A stretch of 64,000 nucleotides of DNA from an uncultured Clostridia bacterium (GCA_934778205.1 CAKVOD010000001.1:1-64000), one strand, 5' to 3'. Shown: positions 7,768 through 16,255, counted from the first letter of the stretch. Notes: generated by a model not told the origin, from the letters alone. A program made the numbers and translations.

Positions 7768-8152
7768 AATAGAAATAATATTAGGCGTTTTAACATTTTT
7801 AACAACTGCCCTAGCGAGTTTTAGTGCGTGGTTAACTTATCGCAATTTGCGCATCAATAACGAAATAAAAATACACGAAATGATTACAAAAGCATATGAA
7901 ATTTTTATTTCTTATTATCCCAACGAAATTGATACAAGAAAAACAATTCGCGAAAATTTTTTAAATACTATAAATTTTGCTTGTGGTTTATACATAGATA
8001 GAAAAGTTAGAAAAAAGACATTTGAAAGAGAATTTATTAATTCAATTGAAGATCTTTACGATGATGACGATTTTTCTAACCTTTTGGACTTTAAAAAAAA
8101 ACAAGTATCCGAATATTACCAAAACAGTTTCAAAGTGGACGATCCAAAATAA
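7757..8152 (+). CDS. Small protein with one N-terminal membrane segment
   Basis: The ATG at 7757 follows a GGTGAAG motif; an in-frame ATG at 7745 is an alternative. About 131 residues: an N-terminal hydrophobic helix (ILGVLTFLTTALASFSAWL) and a cytoplasmic charged helical domain with an acidic patch (DLYDDDD). This layout is common in small membrane proteins of phage-defence and mobile clusters, but I recognise no specific family. It overlaps the preceding gene by 11 bp and is the last of the cluster. Confidence 0.55.
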   Translation: MSLEIEIILGVLTFLTTALASFSAWLTYRNLRINNEIKIHEMITKAYEIFISYYPNEIDTRKTIRENFLNTINFACGLYIDRKVRKKTFEREFINSIEDLYDDDDFSNLLDFKKKQVSEYYQNSFKVDDPK

Positions 8153-8212
8153 AATTCATTTTGATAAAAAATAAACAATTAATTTTAAAAACAAGATTTT
8201 CATTCTTTATGC

Positions 8213-8252
8213 ACAAAACGTCACGGACGGCAACGTTCGTGGCGTTTTGCTT
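8213..8252 (+). terminator. Probable terminator hairpin before rplI
   Basis: The imperfect stem AAAACGTCACGgACG / CGTtCGTGGCGTTTT is followed by a short T-rich tail. It would end the accessory cluster just before the rplI promoter. Confidence 0.5.
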
Positions 8253-8280
8253 GACAAGTCGGGGTGCGAGATTGTATAAT
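8251..8280 (+). promoter_or_regulatory. Sigma-A promoter of rplI
   Basis: Consensus TTGACA (8251-8256), 18-bp spacer and TATAAT (8275-8280) lie about 130 nt upstream of the rplI start. The leader contains a repeated tTGCGGTGCGGT word. Confidence 0.8.
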
Positions 8281-8409
8281 ATTGATAGCAAAGATATTTA
8301 TGCTATTGCGGTATACGTACTATTGTGATATTTGCGGTGCGGTTTGCGTTACTGCAGAATATTTGCGGTGCGGTATGTGCGTTTATTGCGGTTATGGAGG
8401 TAATGTATT

Positions 8410-8853
8410 ATGGAAGTTATATTTTTGGCAGATGTTAAGGGTTCGGGCAAAAAAGGCGAAATCAAGAATGTGTCCGATGGTTATGCAAAGAACTTTTTGC
8501 TGAAAAACGGGCTTGCTAAGGTTGCAGATGCGGGCGCGCGTGGCGACCTCAAGAACAAGAGTGATTCGGAACAATATCACTACGCGCAAGACAAGACGGC
8601 TATGCAGGAATTGGCAAAGAAACTTGAGAATGTTCCTGTTGTTTTGTCGGTCAAGGTTGGCGAGAATGGCAAGTTGTTTGGGTCGATTACCAACAAGGAG
8701 ATTGCGACTGAATACAAGAAGATGGGCTACGAAATTGACAGGCGCAAGATTGTTTTGGCGGACAGCATTAAGACGGTGGGTACATTCCCTATTCAAATCA
8801 AGTTGTTTGAGGGCGTTATTTGCAAGACTCAAGTACACGTGCGGGCGGCATAG
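8410..8853 (+). CDS. rplI: 50S ribosomal protein L9
   Basis: 147 residues, the normal length for bL9. The N-terminal domain carries the diagnostic start MEVIFLADVKGSGKKGEI and DGYAKNFLLKNGLA. A connecting helix follows (about residues 45-75), then the C-terminal RNA-binding domain with GKLFGSITNKEIA. It binds 23S rRNA at the base of the L1 stalk. The SD is TTATGGAGG, 9 nt upstream of the ATG. In many Firmicutes rplI sits with dnaB and the GdpP gene; here it stands alone between an accessory cluster and repeat DNA. Confidence 0.97.
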   Translation: MEVIFLADVKGSGKKGEIKNVSDGYAKNFLLKNGLAKVADAGARGDLKNKSDSEQYHYAQDKTAMQELAKKLENVPVVLSVKVGENGKLFGSITNKEIATEYKKMGYEIDRRKIVLADSIKTVGTFPIQIKLFEGVICKTQVHVRAA

Positions 8854-9236
8854 GCCGCGGCTGTGGGTACTTTCCCTACGCTCAAGTAACGATAGCGGAC
8901 GGCAATCTTGCCTCTTTCTATTTGTGGCAGTTCTTGATGTGGGATAGTCCCGCCGCTGTGGGTACTGTCCCTACGCGTCATTTACTTTTAAGGACGGCGC
9001 AGTTTGTTTCTATTTCATATTTTATTGTTCTCGATAGGCGGCATAGTGGCAAACGCCACTGGTGCAGGCGGGGATAGCCCCGCGGCTGTGGGTTTGGTTG
9101 GGTGGCTTTATATGAAATTAGGTACATAGTTAATTTACTATGTACCTTTCTTTGTGCGATAGCGCACTGCTGCAGGTGTGGCGTGGTGCGCCTTATGTAC
9201 TTTGTACATTATAAATGTGAGGAGCCACTCACCCTA
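8854..9236. repeat. Intergenic repeat DNA including copy A of a dispersed terminator-bearing repeat
   Basis: Downstream of rplI there is no gene. GCTGTGGGTACT-type words recur at about 8868, 8952 and 9085. Copy A of the dispersed repeat spans about 9054-9165: an imperfect cGCCACTGGTGCAGG part, GGGGATAGCCCCGCGGCTG, TTTGGTTGGGTG, then the hairpin GGTACATAGT (9121-9130) / ACTATGTACC (9137-9146) followed by T-rich DNA. Related copies lie at 21381-21480, about 21561-21636, and in reverse at about 51534-51630. Confidence 0.75.
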
Positions 9237-9475
9237 TTGTCATTTCGACCGAAAAAGGCTTGTCAAAGCCTTTGTAGTGGAGAAATCTCCCGGAAGGGCA
9301 ACCCGCTAGATTATGGGTTTCGCAGTTAAATGACAGCGCTAGCAAAACAAAGAATATCATTATTAAAAGCTCCCGCAGTCAAATGAGTTGTAAGCCCATA
9401 ATAAACCGATTCCCCTTCCGGGAGATTTCTCCGCTGCAGCGAAAATTGCATTTTCGCTTTCGGTCGAAATGACAA
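9237..9475. mobile_element. MITE-like fold-back element, 239 bp
   Basis: The ends TTGTCATTTCGACCGAAA (9237-9254) and TTTCGGTCGAAATGACAA (9458-9475) are perfect inverted repeats of 18 bp. A second internal pair, GGAGAAATCTCCCGGAAGGG / CCCTTCCGGGAGATTTCTCC, and a third, ATTATGGG / CCCATAAT, make most of the element an imperfect palindrome. TGTCATTTCGACCGAA-type repeats are widespread nonautonomous elements. There is no coding sequence. A decayed arm is seen at about 22279-22323. Confidence 0.85.
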
Positions 9476-9526
9476 CAAAGAATGTGGCTTACCACTATAA
9501 TAAGGTTTTATTTAATTATAGTCGAT

Positions 9527-10261
9527 TTAAAAGGTGTAGGCATAGGCGAGCGCTATGAGGATATAGCCGAGAGAGTGCGCGATGCTGGTGGCATAATAGC
9601 ACCATTCGGCTTTGCAGTTTACTATATACAGAGTTACGCCACACAGGACAACGGAAAAGCCGATAAGCGCGAGCAATGTGAATGCGCTGGTGCTATACAA
9701 TAGCGCGATTATGGCAAGCCCGAGACTTGAGAAAGTGAGCGAGTTTGCGAGTGTGACATAGGCGCGCATTTCAAAAGGTCGTTTATTGATTAGTTTATTG
9801 ACGATTGCGCCGACGATAAACCCGAGTATTGCGGTGGCAAGTGTCACTTCCCCGTTATCTATGATTGTGCTTAGTGAGAGAATAAAGAATATTTGCGAGA
9901 AAACTTTGGCGATGAACCCGAGTTTTTTTAGTAGTAACTTATTCATTCCTTTGAGGTGCGACACGGCGATGAGGTCGTCGGCGGTCATAAACAGGACAAA
10001 TGCCATTATTGCGAACGCAATCACTCCCATTTTTGTTTGTATGGCTGAAACGATGCCGAGCGTGGCGATGAGTGTGGCGGTGGTTATGCGCATAATGGCG
10101 TACTGGAGCGTGCCTCGCGTTTTGTAGGCGCGTTCGAGTTCGCTGACGGGTTGAGCAAGGTTTTTGACTTCGCTACTTTTTTCAAAATATAGGCGTGGCG
10201 AGAGTTCTAACAATATCATTGAAATGATGCACACTGCTAGCAAGATGTATGTTATTATCAT
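9527..10261 (-). CDS. Polytopic membrane protein (possibly YhhN-like)
   Basis: 244 residues with about seven to eight hydrophobic segments covering most of the chain, beginning ITYILLAVCIISMILL. The pattern FMTADDLIAVSHL in the fourth segment and the overall size recall the YhhN family (lysoplasmalogenase-like), but the match is weak and I would not assign an activity. It is read leftward toward the MITE-like element and separated from the rluA-type gene by a shared hairpin terminator. It has no clear operon partner. Confidence 0.5.
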   Translation of the reverse strand: MIITYILLAVCIISMILLELSPRLYFEKSSEVKNLAQPVSELERAYKTRGTLQYAIMRITTATLIATLGIVSAIQTKMGVIAFAIMAFVLFMTADDLIAVSHLKGMNKLLLKKLGFIAKVFSQIFFILSLSTIIDNGEVTLATAILGFIVGAIVNKLINKRPFEMRAYVTLANSLTFSSLGLAIIALLYSTSAFTLLALIGFSVVLCGVTLYIVNCKAEWCYYATSIAHSLGYILIALAYAYTF

Positions 10262-10265
10262 ATAA

Positions 10266-10305
10266 AAAAATCTCCGTACGTATTATTGACGTGCTGGAGA
10301 TTTTT
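10266..10305 (-). terminator. Bidirectional hairpin terminator ending the dnaX-to-rluA operon
   Basis: The 10-bp stem AAAAATCTCC (10266-10275) / GGAGATTTTT (10296-10305) has T-rich flanks on both strands. It lies just past the stop codon of the pseudouridine synthase gene. Confidence 0.85.
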
Positions 10306-10310
10306 ATACT

Positions 10311-11153
10311 TTATAAAAGGGTTTGGAGTTTGCGGATGTCGAACGGCAGTGACTGGAGATATTTTAGAGTAGCGAGGTTTTCAAAACGCAGGTAGACGGA
10401 CGCGAGTGATTGGACGTCCTTTTTATATTTGCGGTTCAAGTTTTTGTCGCCGTATTTGCCGTCGCCTAAGATAAATATTTTGTGATATGCAAGTTGCGCG
10501 CGTATTTGGTGCGTTTTGCCTGTGTGCAAGTCGACTTCAATTTGTGCGAGGTCGCCTACACGCTTTATTAGTTTATACGACAAACTCGCTTCGATTCCGT
10601 CGGTGTCGTTAGCGCCAAATTTGACAGTTGCGTTGTCGGTTTTAGTGAAATAGTCAGTAAAAGTTTCTTCATTTTTTACGTCGTGGCTACTGACGACTGC
10701 GAAATACTTTTTGACGACGTTTCCATTTTTGAATGCGTCGAGCAATTCATTTTCTGCGTTGCGATTGAGTGCAAACGCGACGAGCCCGAGCGTGTTTGTG
10801 TCGAGCCTATGCACTGCTTTTGCGGTTGGAAAATCTTTTTGGACAACAGTTTGCAATGTTTGCTTTGTTTCGTCAAAACTGACGGTTTCAATTCCCTTTT
10901 TCTTGTTGACCACCAAAATATTATCGTCTTGATAGATGACATCATAAATATTTTGCTTTGTTTCGTTGAAATACGCTTCGACAATATCATTTTCATAGAC
11001 TGTGACATTTGTTTTGACACGTTTGCCATTAACTTTGACATCTTTCCCTTGTATTGCGCGACTGATTTGCATTTTTGCGATGTCGCCACAATAATATTGC
11101 AGGCACTGCTTGAGTGACTGTTCTTTGTTGTTTTCAATTTTTCTATAAATCAC
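10311..11153 (-). CDS. RluA-family RNA pseudouridine synthase
   Basis: 280 residues. An N-terminal S4-like RNA-binding part (residues 10-60, ISRAIQGKDVKVNGKRV) precedes the catalytic domain. Its AVHRLDTNTLG motif (H115-G122) contains the expected nucleophile D118, and HTGKTHQIRAQL is the usual downstream RluA motif. The consensus is HRLDxxTSG, so the Leu in place of Ser is a small deviation. The enzyme converts specific uridines in rRNA or tRNA to pseudouridine; which position (RluC/RluD/other) cannot be told. It is the last gene of a leftward run and overlaps the transglutaminase-like gene by 11 bp. Confidence 0.9.
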   Translation of the reverse strand: MIYRKIENNKEQSLKQCLQYYCGDIAKMQISRAIQGKDVKVNGKRVKTNVTVYENDIVEAYFNETKQNIYDVIYQDDNILVVNKKKGIETVSFDETKQTLQTVVQKDFPTAKAVHRLDTNTLGLVAFALNRNAENELLDAFKNGNVVKKYFAVVSSHDVKNEETFTDYFTKTDNATVKFGANDTDGIEASLSYKLIKRVGDLAQIEVDLHTGKTHQIRAQLAYHKIFILGDGKYGDKNLNRKYKKDVQSLASVYLRFENLATLKYLQSLPFDIRKLQTLL

Positions 11154-12420
11154 GATTTTTCTCCGTTTTAGGTTTTACAAACAAAAACTTTTTTGCGTCG
11201 CTTACTTGATTTTGTGCGTCAAAAGCGCGATATGTGTCGATTATGTATTTGCTTCCTAAGTCTTTTATCACAAATTCATAGTCTGCAAAGCCCGTTTTGT
11301 ACGCAATGTTTGCGCAATTGAGACACATTTCAAAACAAAACTGAACATTTATTTCATAGCCGTCCAAAATAACTGCTTTGGGATAAATCAATTGCGACAT
11401 TTTTGAAATATTTTTTTGCATAAATGTCATAATTTTAACAAGTTTTATTGGAACTGCGTCGTCAAAATTGATGATTTCATTCATTTTTTCTTGCATTTTG
11501 AACTTTTTGATAAAATAATCAAGGACGACAAAGTGTTCCGCCTCATCGTATTTTTTCAAGTCAAATGTTTTAACGTTTTTACCAAGTTCTTGTGCAAGCG
11601 CACTTTCGTCGCGCCTCACTTCCTTGAAAGTGCCACAATAATTTGTTGGGTCAACGACGTAGTGTCCTTTGTCCGTTTCAATTTCAACAAAAGCGTGAGA
11701 TTTGTTGGTGCCAACATAGGCAATGGCGTCGATATGGCATTTATGAAAGGCTAAGTCCATTATGCTTGCAGTGACAGATGAGATGCCTAGACATACAGTT
11801 CTGCCACCAAACAACGAAACATACGCTGACTGCCCTAGTCCAGTCAATGGCTCAACTGCCATAAACGCATCACGCGACGACGATTCAAAAACGGCGCGCT
11901 CAAAATCAGTATGGCGTTTTTTGAGTTTCTTCATTTTGGCAAGTTCGGCATCAAAAGCGTATATATTTGCAAACTGCGCATAATTGAGGCAACGCGAAAT
12001 GATTTGTTTTGAATTTTCGTTGCCGACAAACAAGTTGTCCACAATTTTGCTTAATTCGCGCTCAAATTCGCTGGCAAATTTGAAAACATCTTCACTTTCC
12101 AAATATTGCTTGACTTTTTTATTTTGCTTGTAGGCGTCCAACACTTGAGTTGCAAGTGCATTTTGTTTGGCGGTCATAATGACAATTTTTTTTGAAACTT
12201 CAGCATTAATCATATTCGAAAGTATTGCTGAGTACGAACTTTCGCCACACGGGTTTTTTCGCTTGCTTTTGTTGAGGACGATTGAGTCATTCAACAAGTT
12301 TTGCACTTTTTCATATTCATCAAAATCGTTTTCTTTGGCATTCAAACAAATGTCATTGTTTACGTCGTCCATCATTTTGATAATATTTGCGTCATCAAAA
12401 ATATTATGTTTTTTGCTCAT
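11143..12420 (-). CDS. Transglutaminase-like cysteine protease-fold protein
   Basis: 425 residues, cytosolic, no signal peptide. The C-terminal half contains a plausible transglutaminase-like triad: GRTVCLGIS (C210), SHAFVEIE (H242) and YVVDPTNY (D257), with the normal order and spacing. The N-terminal 200 residues are helical and unrecognised. Such domains act as peptidases, peptide N-glycanases or cross-linking enzymes; the activity here is unknown. The gene overlaps the upstream 789-residue gene by 4 bp (ATGA-type) and the downstream rluA-type gene by 11 bp, so the three are surely co-transcribed. The upstream protein may carry a catalytically decayed relative of the same fold. Confidence 0.65.
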   Translation of the reverse strand: MSKKHNIFDDANIIKMMDDVNNDICLNAKENDFDEYEKVQNLLNDSIVLNKSKRKNPCGESSYSAILSNMINAEVSKKIVIMTAKQNALATQVLDAYKQNKKVKQYLESEDVFKFASEFERELSKIVDNLFVGNENSKQIISRCLNYAQFANIYAFDAELAKMKKLKKRHTDFERAVFESSSRDAFMAVEPLTGLGQSAYVSLFGGRTVCLGISSVTASIMDLAFHKCHIDAIAYVGTNKSHAFVEIETDKGHYVVDPTNYCGTFKEVRRDESALAQELGKNVKTFDLKKYDEAEHFVVLDYFIKKFKMQEKMNEIINFDDAVPIKLVKIMTFMQKNISKMSQLIYPKAVILDGYEINVQFCFEMCLNCANIAYKTGFADYEFVIKDLGSKYIIDTYRAFDAQNQVSDAKKFLFVKPKTEKNRDL

Positions 12421-14783
12421 TTTTTCCTTTTTGGTAATGGTGGCGCGGGCTTCCTTTTAGGAATTGGGGGCGCAAACGCACGTGGCGCTGTGGCTGGTGC
12501 AGATGTTTTCTTTGCTTGCTCTGGTTTTGCTGGCTCAGCAATCTTTGTAGTTTCTGTAGTTTTTATCTGTTGCACAGGCGCGCGTTTTTCGACTTTTGCG
12601 GTTGGTTCTGGTTCTTCTTTTGGTTGTTGCGACTCTTGTTGTTCTTTCTCAAATTCTTCCGCGGGTTCTTCTTTTTGTACTTCTTTCGGTTCTTCGGTTG
12701 GTTCTTTCACTATATTTTCATTCGACACAACAACTTCGGCTTGATTTTCGTTTTCATCAGTGGTTTCATCTTCAATTGGCTCATTCTCTTTTGTGCGGTC
12801 GTAATAATTATAATCGCTAAACTGCATTATGTCGCCATAAAGGTCATTTTCTGCAATATCCTCTAAGTATTCTTCACTTTCGTTGGTTGTGTCAACATTT
12901 TGAATTCCATCTTCTTGCCCACTATTTGTTTGCTCGTTCTCTAACTCATAGAACTCTTGATTTATCGCATTTATTGCATCATAATTTTCAGTGACTGCAT
13001 CTTGAACGGGCAAATCATCTTTTTGAACGGTAGCAGTTTTAGGTTGCATTGCCGTGTCAGCACTTTGAATAGGTGCGTCTTTGGTTTGCTCGACAATTTT
13101 ATCATTTTTGACAAGTATGTTATCATTTTCGGCAAAGTAATTTTGCTGAGCAATTACTTCCTCTGGTGTTTTTAGTTCGTGATTTTTTTCAAGGCGTTCG
13201 TATTCCTCTTGCAACCGTCTTGCTTTATTTTTCTTTGTTTTCTCCGACATTTCGTTCAATAATTCAAAGAACCCTTTACGCTTTGACGGCACTTTGTTCG
13301 GTTCGTCAACGCTACTGCCATCAACACTACTGCCAACAGAACTTTCAAGCATTCTTTGTTCAGCGTCCGCTTTACTCATATCAACTTGTGTAACACTAGA
13401 CAAATCGAATATTTCGCTTAGTTCGTCATCATTGAACTTGAAATTACCATCTTCAAAGTAGAGCCCTTGATTTTCTTTTGGAGTGAACTTGACGTTCAAA
13501 CTATTCAAAACATCTGTTGCTGGCAATGGCTCTAAATTGTCGAAAGAAAATTCGTCGTCGGTTAGACTAAAATCGTCGTTTTGCGACGAATTCTCAAACA
13601 ATCCGTTTTCACGGCCTATGCTTTCAATGCGCTCGTCGAATAATTCGTCATCATAATTCGTTGGAGTAGTTTTTGCTGTCTTATTGAGAATATATATTCT
13701 AGGCTCGTTGAGATGATATTCCTCATCCATAATTTTATTAGGAAAAATCTTGAACTTCCCTTCGTCCCCAACTTTCAATTTGAGAGCATACTGCGTTTCG
13801 ACAAATAGGTCAAGTATAACTTCATAATCAACATTGTTTTCGTATAACAAAAGTTCGCAAAGCGTGGAAAACTTCCAAATATTGTTGTCAAAACGCGAAA
13901 GCATATTTAATTCCGTCGCGGTCACGTCGCTCATATTTTTGTAGGCAATTTGCGCCATACTTACTAAAGAATTTTCGATGTCGCGACCTTTTATCATAAG
14001 TTTACTTGGCACATAACGTGACAAAACTTTCAGCGCTCGCTTTTTCCCATTTTCAATTTCGTCAGTAAAATCAAGAAATTCGCAAAGTCCTGTAAGTGTT
14101 TCAATCTTTTTTACATACGCTTTTGCGACACCAACATAATTGATGAACGAAACACCTAATTTGCCGTTGAACTCGACGATGTGGCAGATAGGATTGCCGT
14201 ATGAATCAATAACGCACTCGGCGTAACTCAAACTGTGCTTTATGTCAAGACCCAAATTTATGAGCCACGCAAGAAATTGGGTTTGGTCGATTGCGTTGCT
14301 GACGCCAAAATAAAACGACAACATACCATATGCGTTTGTGCTAACCAACTGACAAAGCGCGCTTTGCGGGTTTTGCACACTTTCGCTCTCATATCTATCG
14401 AAATTAGCGGTCGAAAGCCTGACAAACTCACAAGCAGTTGCGCAAATCTGCTGAATAGTCATATCGTCGTCAAACAGCAGTTTTGCAATTTTTGTTGTAT
14501 CTTTTTTGTAGTTTTCAAACACTTTTTCGTTGTCGCGCGCGTTTAAAATAGACAAAAGACTTGACGGAAGCAAGTCTATTTTACCAATTTTGCTATTGTT
14601 TTTTACGTTGATAAAGTTCATATCAAACTCTTTTTTGTCTATCAAAAATTCGCAAAACTCTTTTTTGTTTTGCTTTTGCGCAAGGGCGATTTTTTCGTCC
14701 AACTTTGAAAAATAGTGTGCATCGGCTGGTCTTAGATTTGAATAAGGATTACTATTTGTTTTCCCTTTTTTTTTGTCGAACAT
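12417..14783 (-). CDS. Large cytosolic protein: helical N-terminus, acidic disordered middle, proline/lysine-rich tail
   Basis: I choose the ATG at 14783, 5 nt after AGGAG; a GTG at 14789 sits on the SD itself. The product is 788 residues. Residues 140-225 (SFYFG, FLAWLINLGL, ICHIVEF, LGVSFINY) recall a transglutaminase-like fold in which the Cys and Asp positions are not conserved, a low-confidence inference. Residues about 380-770 are strongly acidic and low-complexity (Glu, Asp, Asn, Thr), predicted disordered. The last 25 residues carry repeated proline-Lys/Arg motifs (PPIPKRKP, PPLPKRK) resembling protein-interaction tails. There is no membrane segment or signal peptide. It lies between recR and the active-looking transglutaminase-like gene. 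No known function. Confidence 0.6.
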   Translation of the reverse strand: MFDKKKGKTNSNPYSNLRPADAHYFSKLDEKIALAQKQNKKEFCEFLIDKKEFDMNFINVKNNSKIGKIDLLPSSLLSILNARDNEKVFENYKKDTTKIAKLLFDDDMTIQQICATACEFVRLSTANFDRYESESVQNPQSALCQLVSTNAYGMLSFYFGVSNAIDQTQFLAWLINLGLDIKHSLSYAECVIDSYGNPICHIVEFNGKLGVSFINYVGVAKAYVKKIETLTGLCEFLDFTDEIENGKKRALKVLSRYVPSKLMIKGRDIENSLVSMAQIAYKNMSDVTATELNMLSRFDNNIWKFSTLCELLLYENNVDYEVILDLFVETQYALKLKVGDEGKFKIFPNKIMDEEYHLNEPRIYILNKTAKTTPTNYDDELFDERIESIGRENGLFENSSQNDDFSLTDDEFSFDNLEPLPATDVLNSLNVKFTPKENQGLYFEDGNFKFNDDELSEIFDLSSVTQVDMSKADAEQRMLESSVGSSVDGSSVDEPNKVPSKRKGFFELLNEMSEKTKKNKARRLQEEYERLEKNHELKTPEEVIAQQNYFAENDNILVKNDKIVEQTKDAPIQSADTAMQPKTATVQKDDLPVQDAVTENYDAINAINQEFYELENEQTNSGQEDGIQNVDTTNESEEYLEDIAENDLYGDIMQFSDYNYYDRTKENEPIEDETTDENENQAEVVVSNENIVKEPTEEPKEVQKEEPAEEFEKEQQESQQPKEEPEPTAKVEKRAPVQQIKTTETTKIAEPAKPEQAKKTSAPATAPRAFAPPIPKRKPAPPLPKRKK

Positions 14784-14797
14784 ACTCACTCCTCGTA

Positions 14798-15388
14798 CTA
14801 AATTTCTTTTCTATCTTCCAAAGCGCGTGCCAAAGTGACTTCATCTGCGTACTCAATGTCGCTCCCCATTGAAACGCCTTGCGAAAGACGTGTGATTTTG
14901 ATGCCAAACGGTTTCAACAGTTTTGAAATGTACATTGCGGTTGCCTCGCCCTCAACGTCGGGGTTTGTCGCCATTATAATTTCCTCAACACCACCTTGTT
15001 GGACGCGCGCCAAAAGTTCTTTGATTTTGATGTCGTCAGGTCCGCGATTGTCAAGCGGACTCAAAGTCCCGTGCAAGACGTGATACTGCCCTTTAAAGTC
15101 TTTGACTTTTTCAATCGCCAAGACGTCCTTTGGCTCTTTGACGACGCAAATCACTTTGTTTGGACGTGTGGCGCATATGTCGCAAATGTCCTTGTCCGTA
15201 AAGTTCCCACAGTTTGCGCAATAGTGAATATTTTTGTTTGCTTCAACAATTGCGTTTGCAAAATCACGAACATAGTTTGCATCCTTGTTTAGGACGTAAT
15301 AGGCATATCTTTGCGCAGTTTTTGTTCCAACACCCGGCAAGTTTGAAAAAAAATTTATTAATCTTTCCAAACTTTCAATTTGATTCAT
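14798..15388 (-). CDS. recR: Recombination protein RecR
   Basis: 196 residues, the usual RecR length. The order is a helix-hairpin-helix region (NLPGVGTKTAQRYAYYVL), a Cys4 zinc finger (YCANCGNFTDKDICDIC), and a TOPRIM domain with VVKEPKDVLAIE, ATNPDVEGEATAMY and a C-terminal ITRLSQGVSMGSDIEY. It works with RecF and RecO in gap repair, loading RecA at ssDNA gaps; recF is also in this window (29286). The start overlaps the ybaB stop (TAATG), which is the conserved dnaX-ybaB-recR arrangement. Confidence 0.97.
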   Translation of the reverse strand: MNQIESLERLINFFSNLPGVGTKTAQRYAYYVLNKDANYVRDFANAIVEANKNIHYCANCGNFTDKDICDICATRPNKVICVVKEPKDVLAIEKVKDFKGQYHVLHGTLSPLDNRGPDDIKIKELLARVQQGGVEEIIMATNPDVEGEATAMYISKLLKPFGIKITRLSQGVSMGSDIEYADEVTLARALEDRKEI

Positions 15389-15711
15389 TAGAATGCACCC
15401 ATTCCGTTTGGAAGTTTTGGAGCAAGTTCTTCCTCAAGAGTTTTGATTTGCGCGTTTGCATCGTTGACCGCTGCCATAACCAAATCTTCTAGCATTTCGA
15501 GGTCGTCCATATCAACGGCGTTGGGATTTATTTTAATTGATTGAAGTTCATACTTCCCGTTCATTGTAACTTCGACCAAGTCCCCACCACTTTTTGCTGT
15601 GACGACGCTTTCTTCCAATTTTTGTCTGTCCTCAGCCATTTTTTGTTGCATTGCTTGTGCTTGTTTCATTAGTTGTTGCATATTCATACCACCAAATCCA
15701 CCTTTCATCAT
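15388..15711 (-). CDS. ybaB: YbaB/EbfC family nucleoid-associated protein
   Basis: 107 residues. The N-terminal Gly/Met-rich segment (GGFGGMNMQQLMKQAQAMQQ) is followed by the typical coiled helix, then the VTMNGKYELQSIKINPNAVD core and a C-terminal helix. The family forms dimers that bind and compact DNA. It is positioned between dnaX and recR as in most bacteria and is coupled to recR by a stop-start overlap. Confidence 0.95.
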   Translation of the reverse strand: MMKGGFGGMNMQQLMKQAQAMQQKMAEDRQKLEESVVTAKSGGDLVEVTMNGKYELQSIKINPNAVDMDDLEMLEDLVMAAVNDANAQIKTLEEELAPKLPNGMGAF

Positions 15712-15727
15712 AATTATAATCTCCTTG

Positions 15728-16255
15728 TTATATAATACTTAATTTTTCGCCAAATTTTTGTTTTAGATACTCTATATCTTGTGATTTTTCATTTTTTCCT
15801 TTGCCTTGACTATAAACTTTGAGGTTCAAATTCGCAATTCGTTTGACTATGTTTTGCATTTTATTGTAATACTCAACATCGTCAAAGCCGTTTGCGCGCA
15901 TATAAATTTCAAAGTTTTCGCCGTTTATTTTTGTTTTGTCGACCGTTTCACATATTGCGCCCAAAATATTATCGCCACTTTGTTTGACTTCCAGCAAAAT
16001 ATCCCCCCAAAGTCGCATTTCAGCCACTTTGCCTGTTGTTTTAAAAATATCATCCTTTACTACAAGGGGAGTGCCGTCTGCAACAGTCAATTCGTCAAAC
16101 GGCGAGACGTTTGCCATAGGTTCTTCTTCAATTGGAACAGACATTTTGATGTCCGCTAAAACTGTTTCGCTTTTCAAGTTTTCAAAATCAACATTCTGTT
16201 TGTTTGTGACATTTGCAACTTCTAAATCTTCTTCATCCGTTTTTTTTTCATACAT
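15728..16255 (-). CDS. dnaX: DnaX C-terminal (tau-specific) part, reached by -1 frameshift
   Basis: This frame of about 175 codons overlaps the end of the dnaX frame and is entered by a -1 shift on the A9 run at 16240-16248 (plus-strand T9). It holds an acidic linker (residues 1-60) and a C-terminal domain with MRLWGDILLEVK, similar to the end of clostridial DnaX proteins. Its own ATG at 16255 has no SD, so independent initiation is unlikely. Fusion would give a DnaX of about 530 residues, normal for Firmicutes. The alternatives are a true split gene or a sequence error in the homopolymer. Confidence 0.7.
   Translation of the reverse strand: MYEKKTDEEDLEVANVTNKQNVDFENLKSETVLADIKMSVPIEEEPMANVSPFDELTVADGTPLVVKDDIFKTTGKVAEMRLWGDILLEVKQSGDNILGAICETVDKTKINGENFEIYMRANGFDDVEYYNKMQNIVKRIANLNLKVYSQGKGKNEKSQDIEYLKQKFGEKLSII

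Noticed and set aside
12167..12866. Plus-strand frames antisense to the disordered protein gene
   Set aside because: They are the complement of Glu/Lys-rich codons, giving Phe/Ser-rich artefacts without SD.
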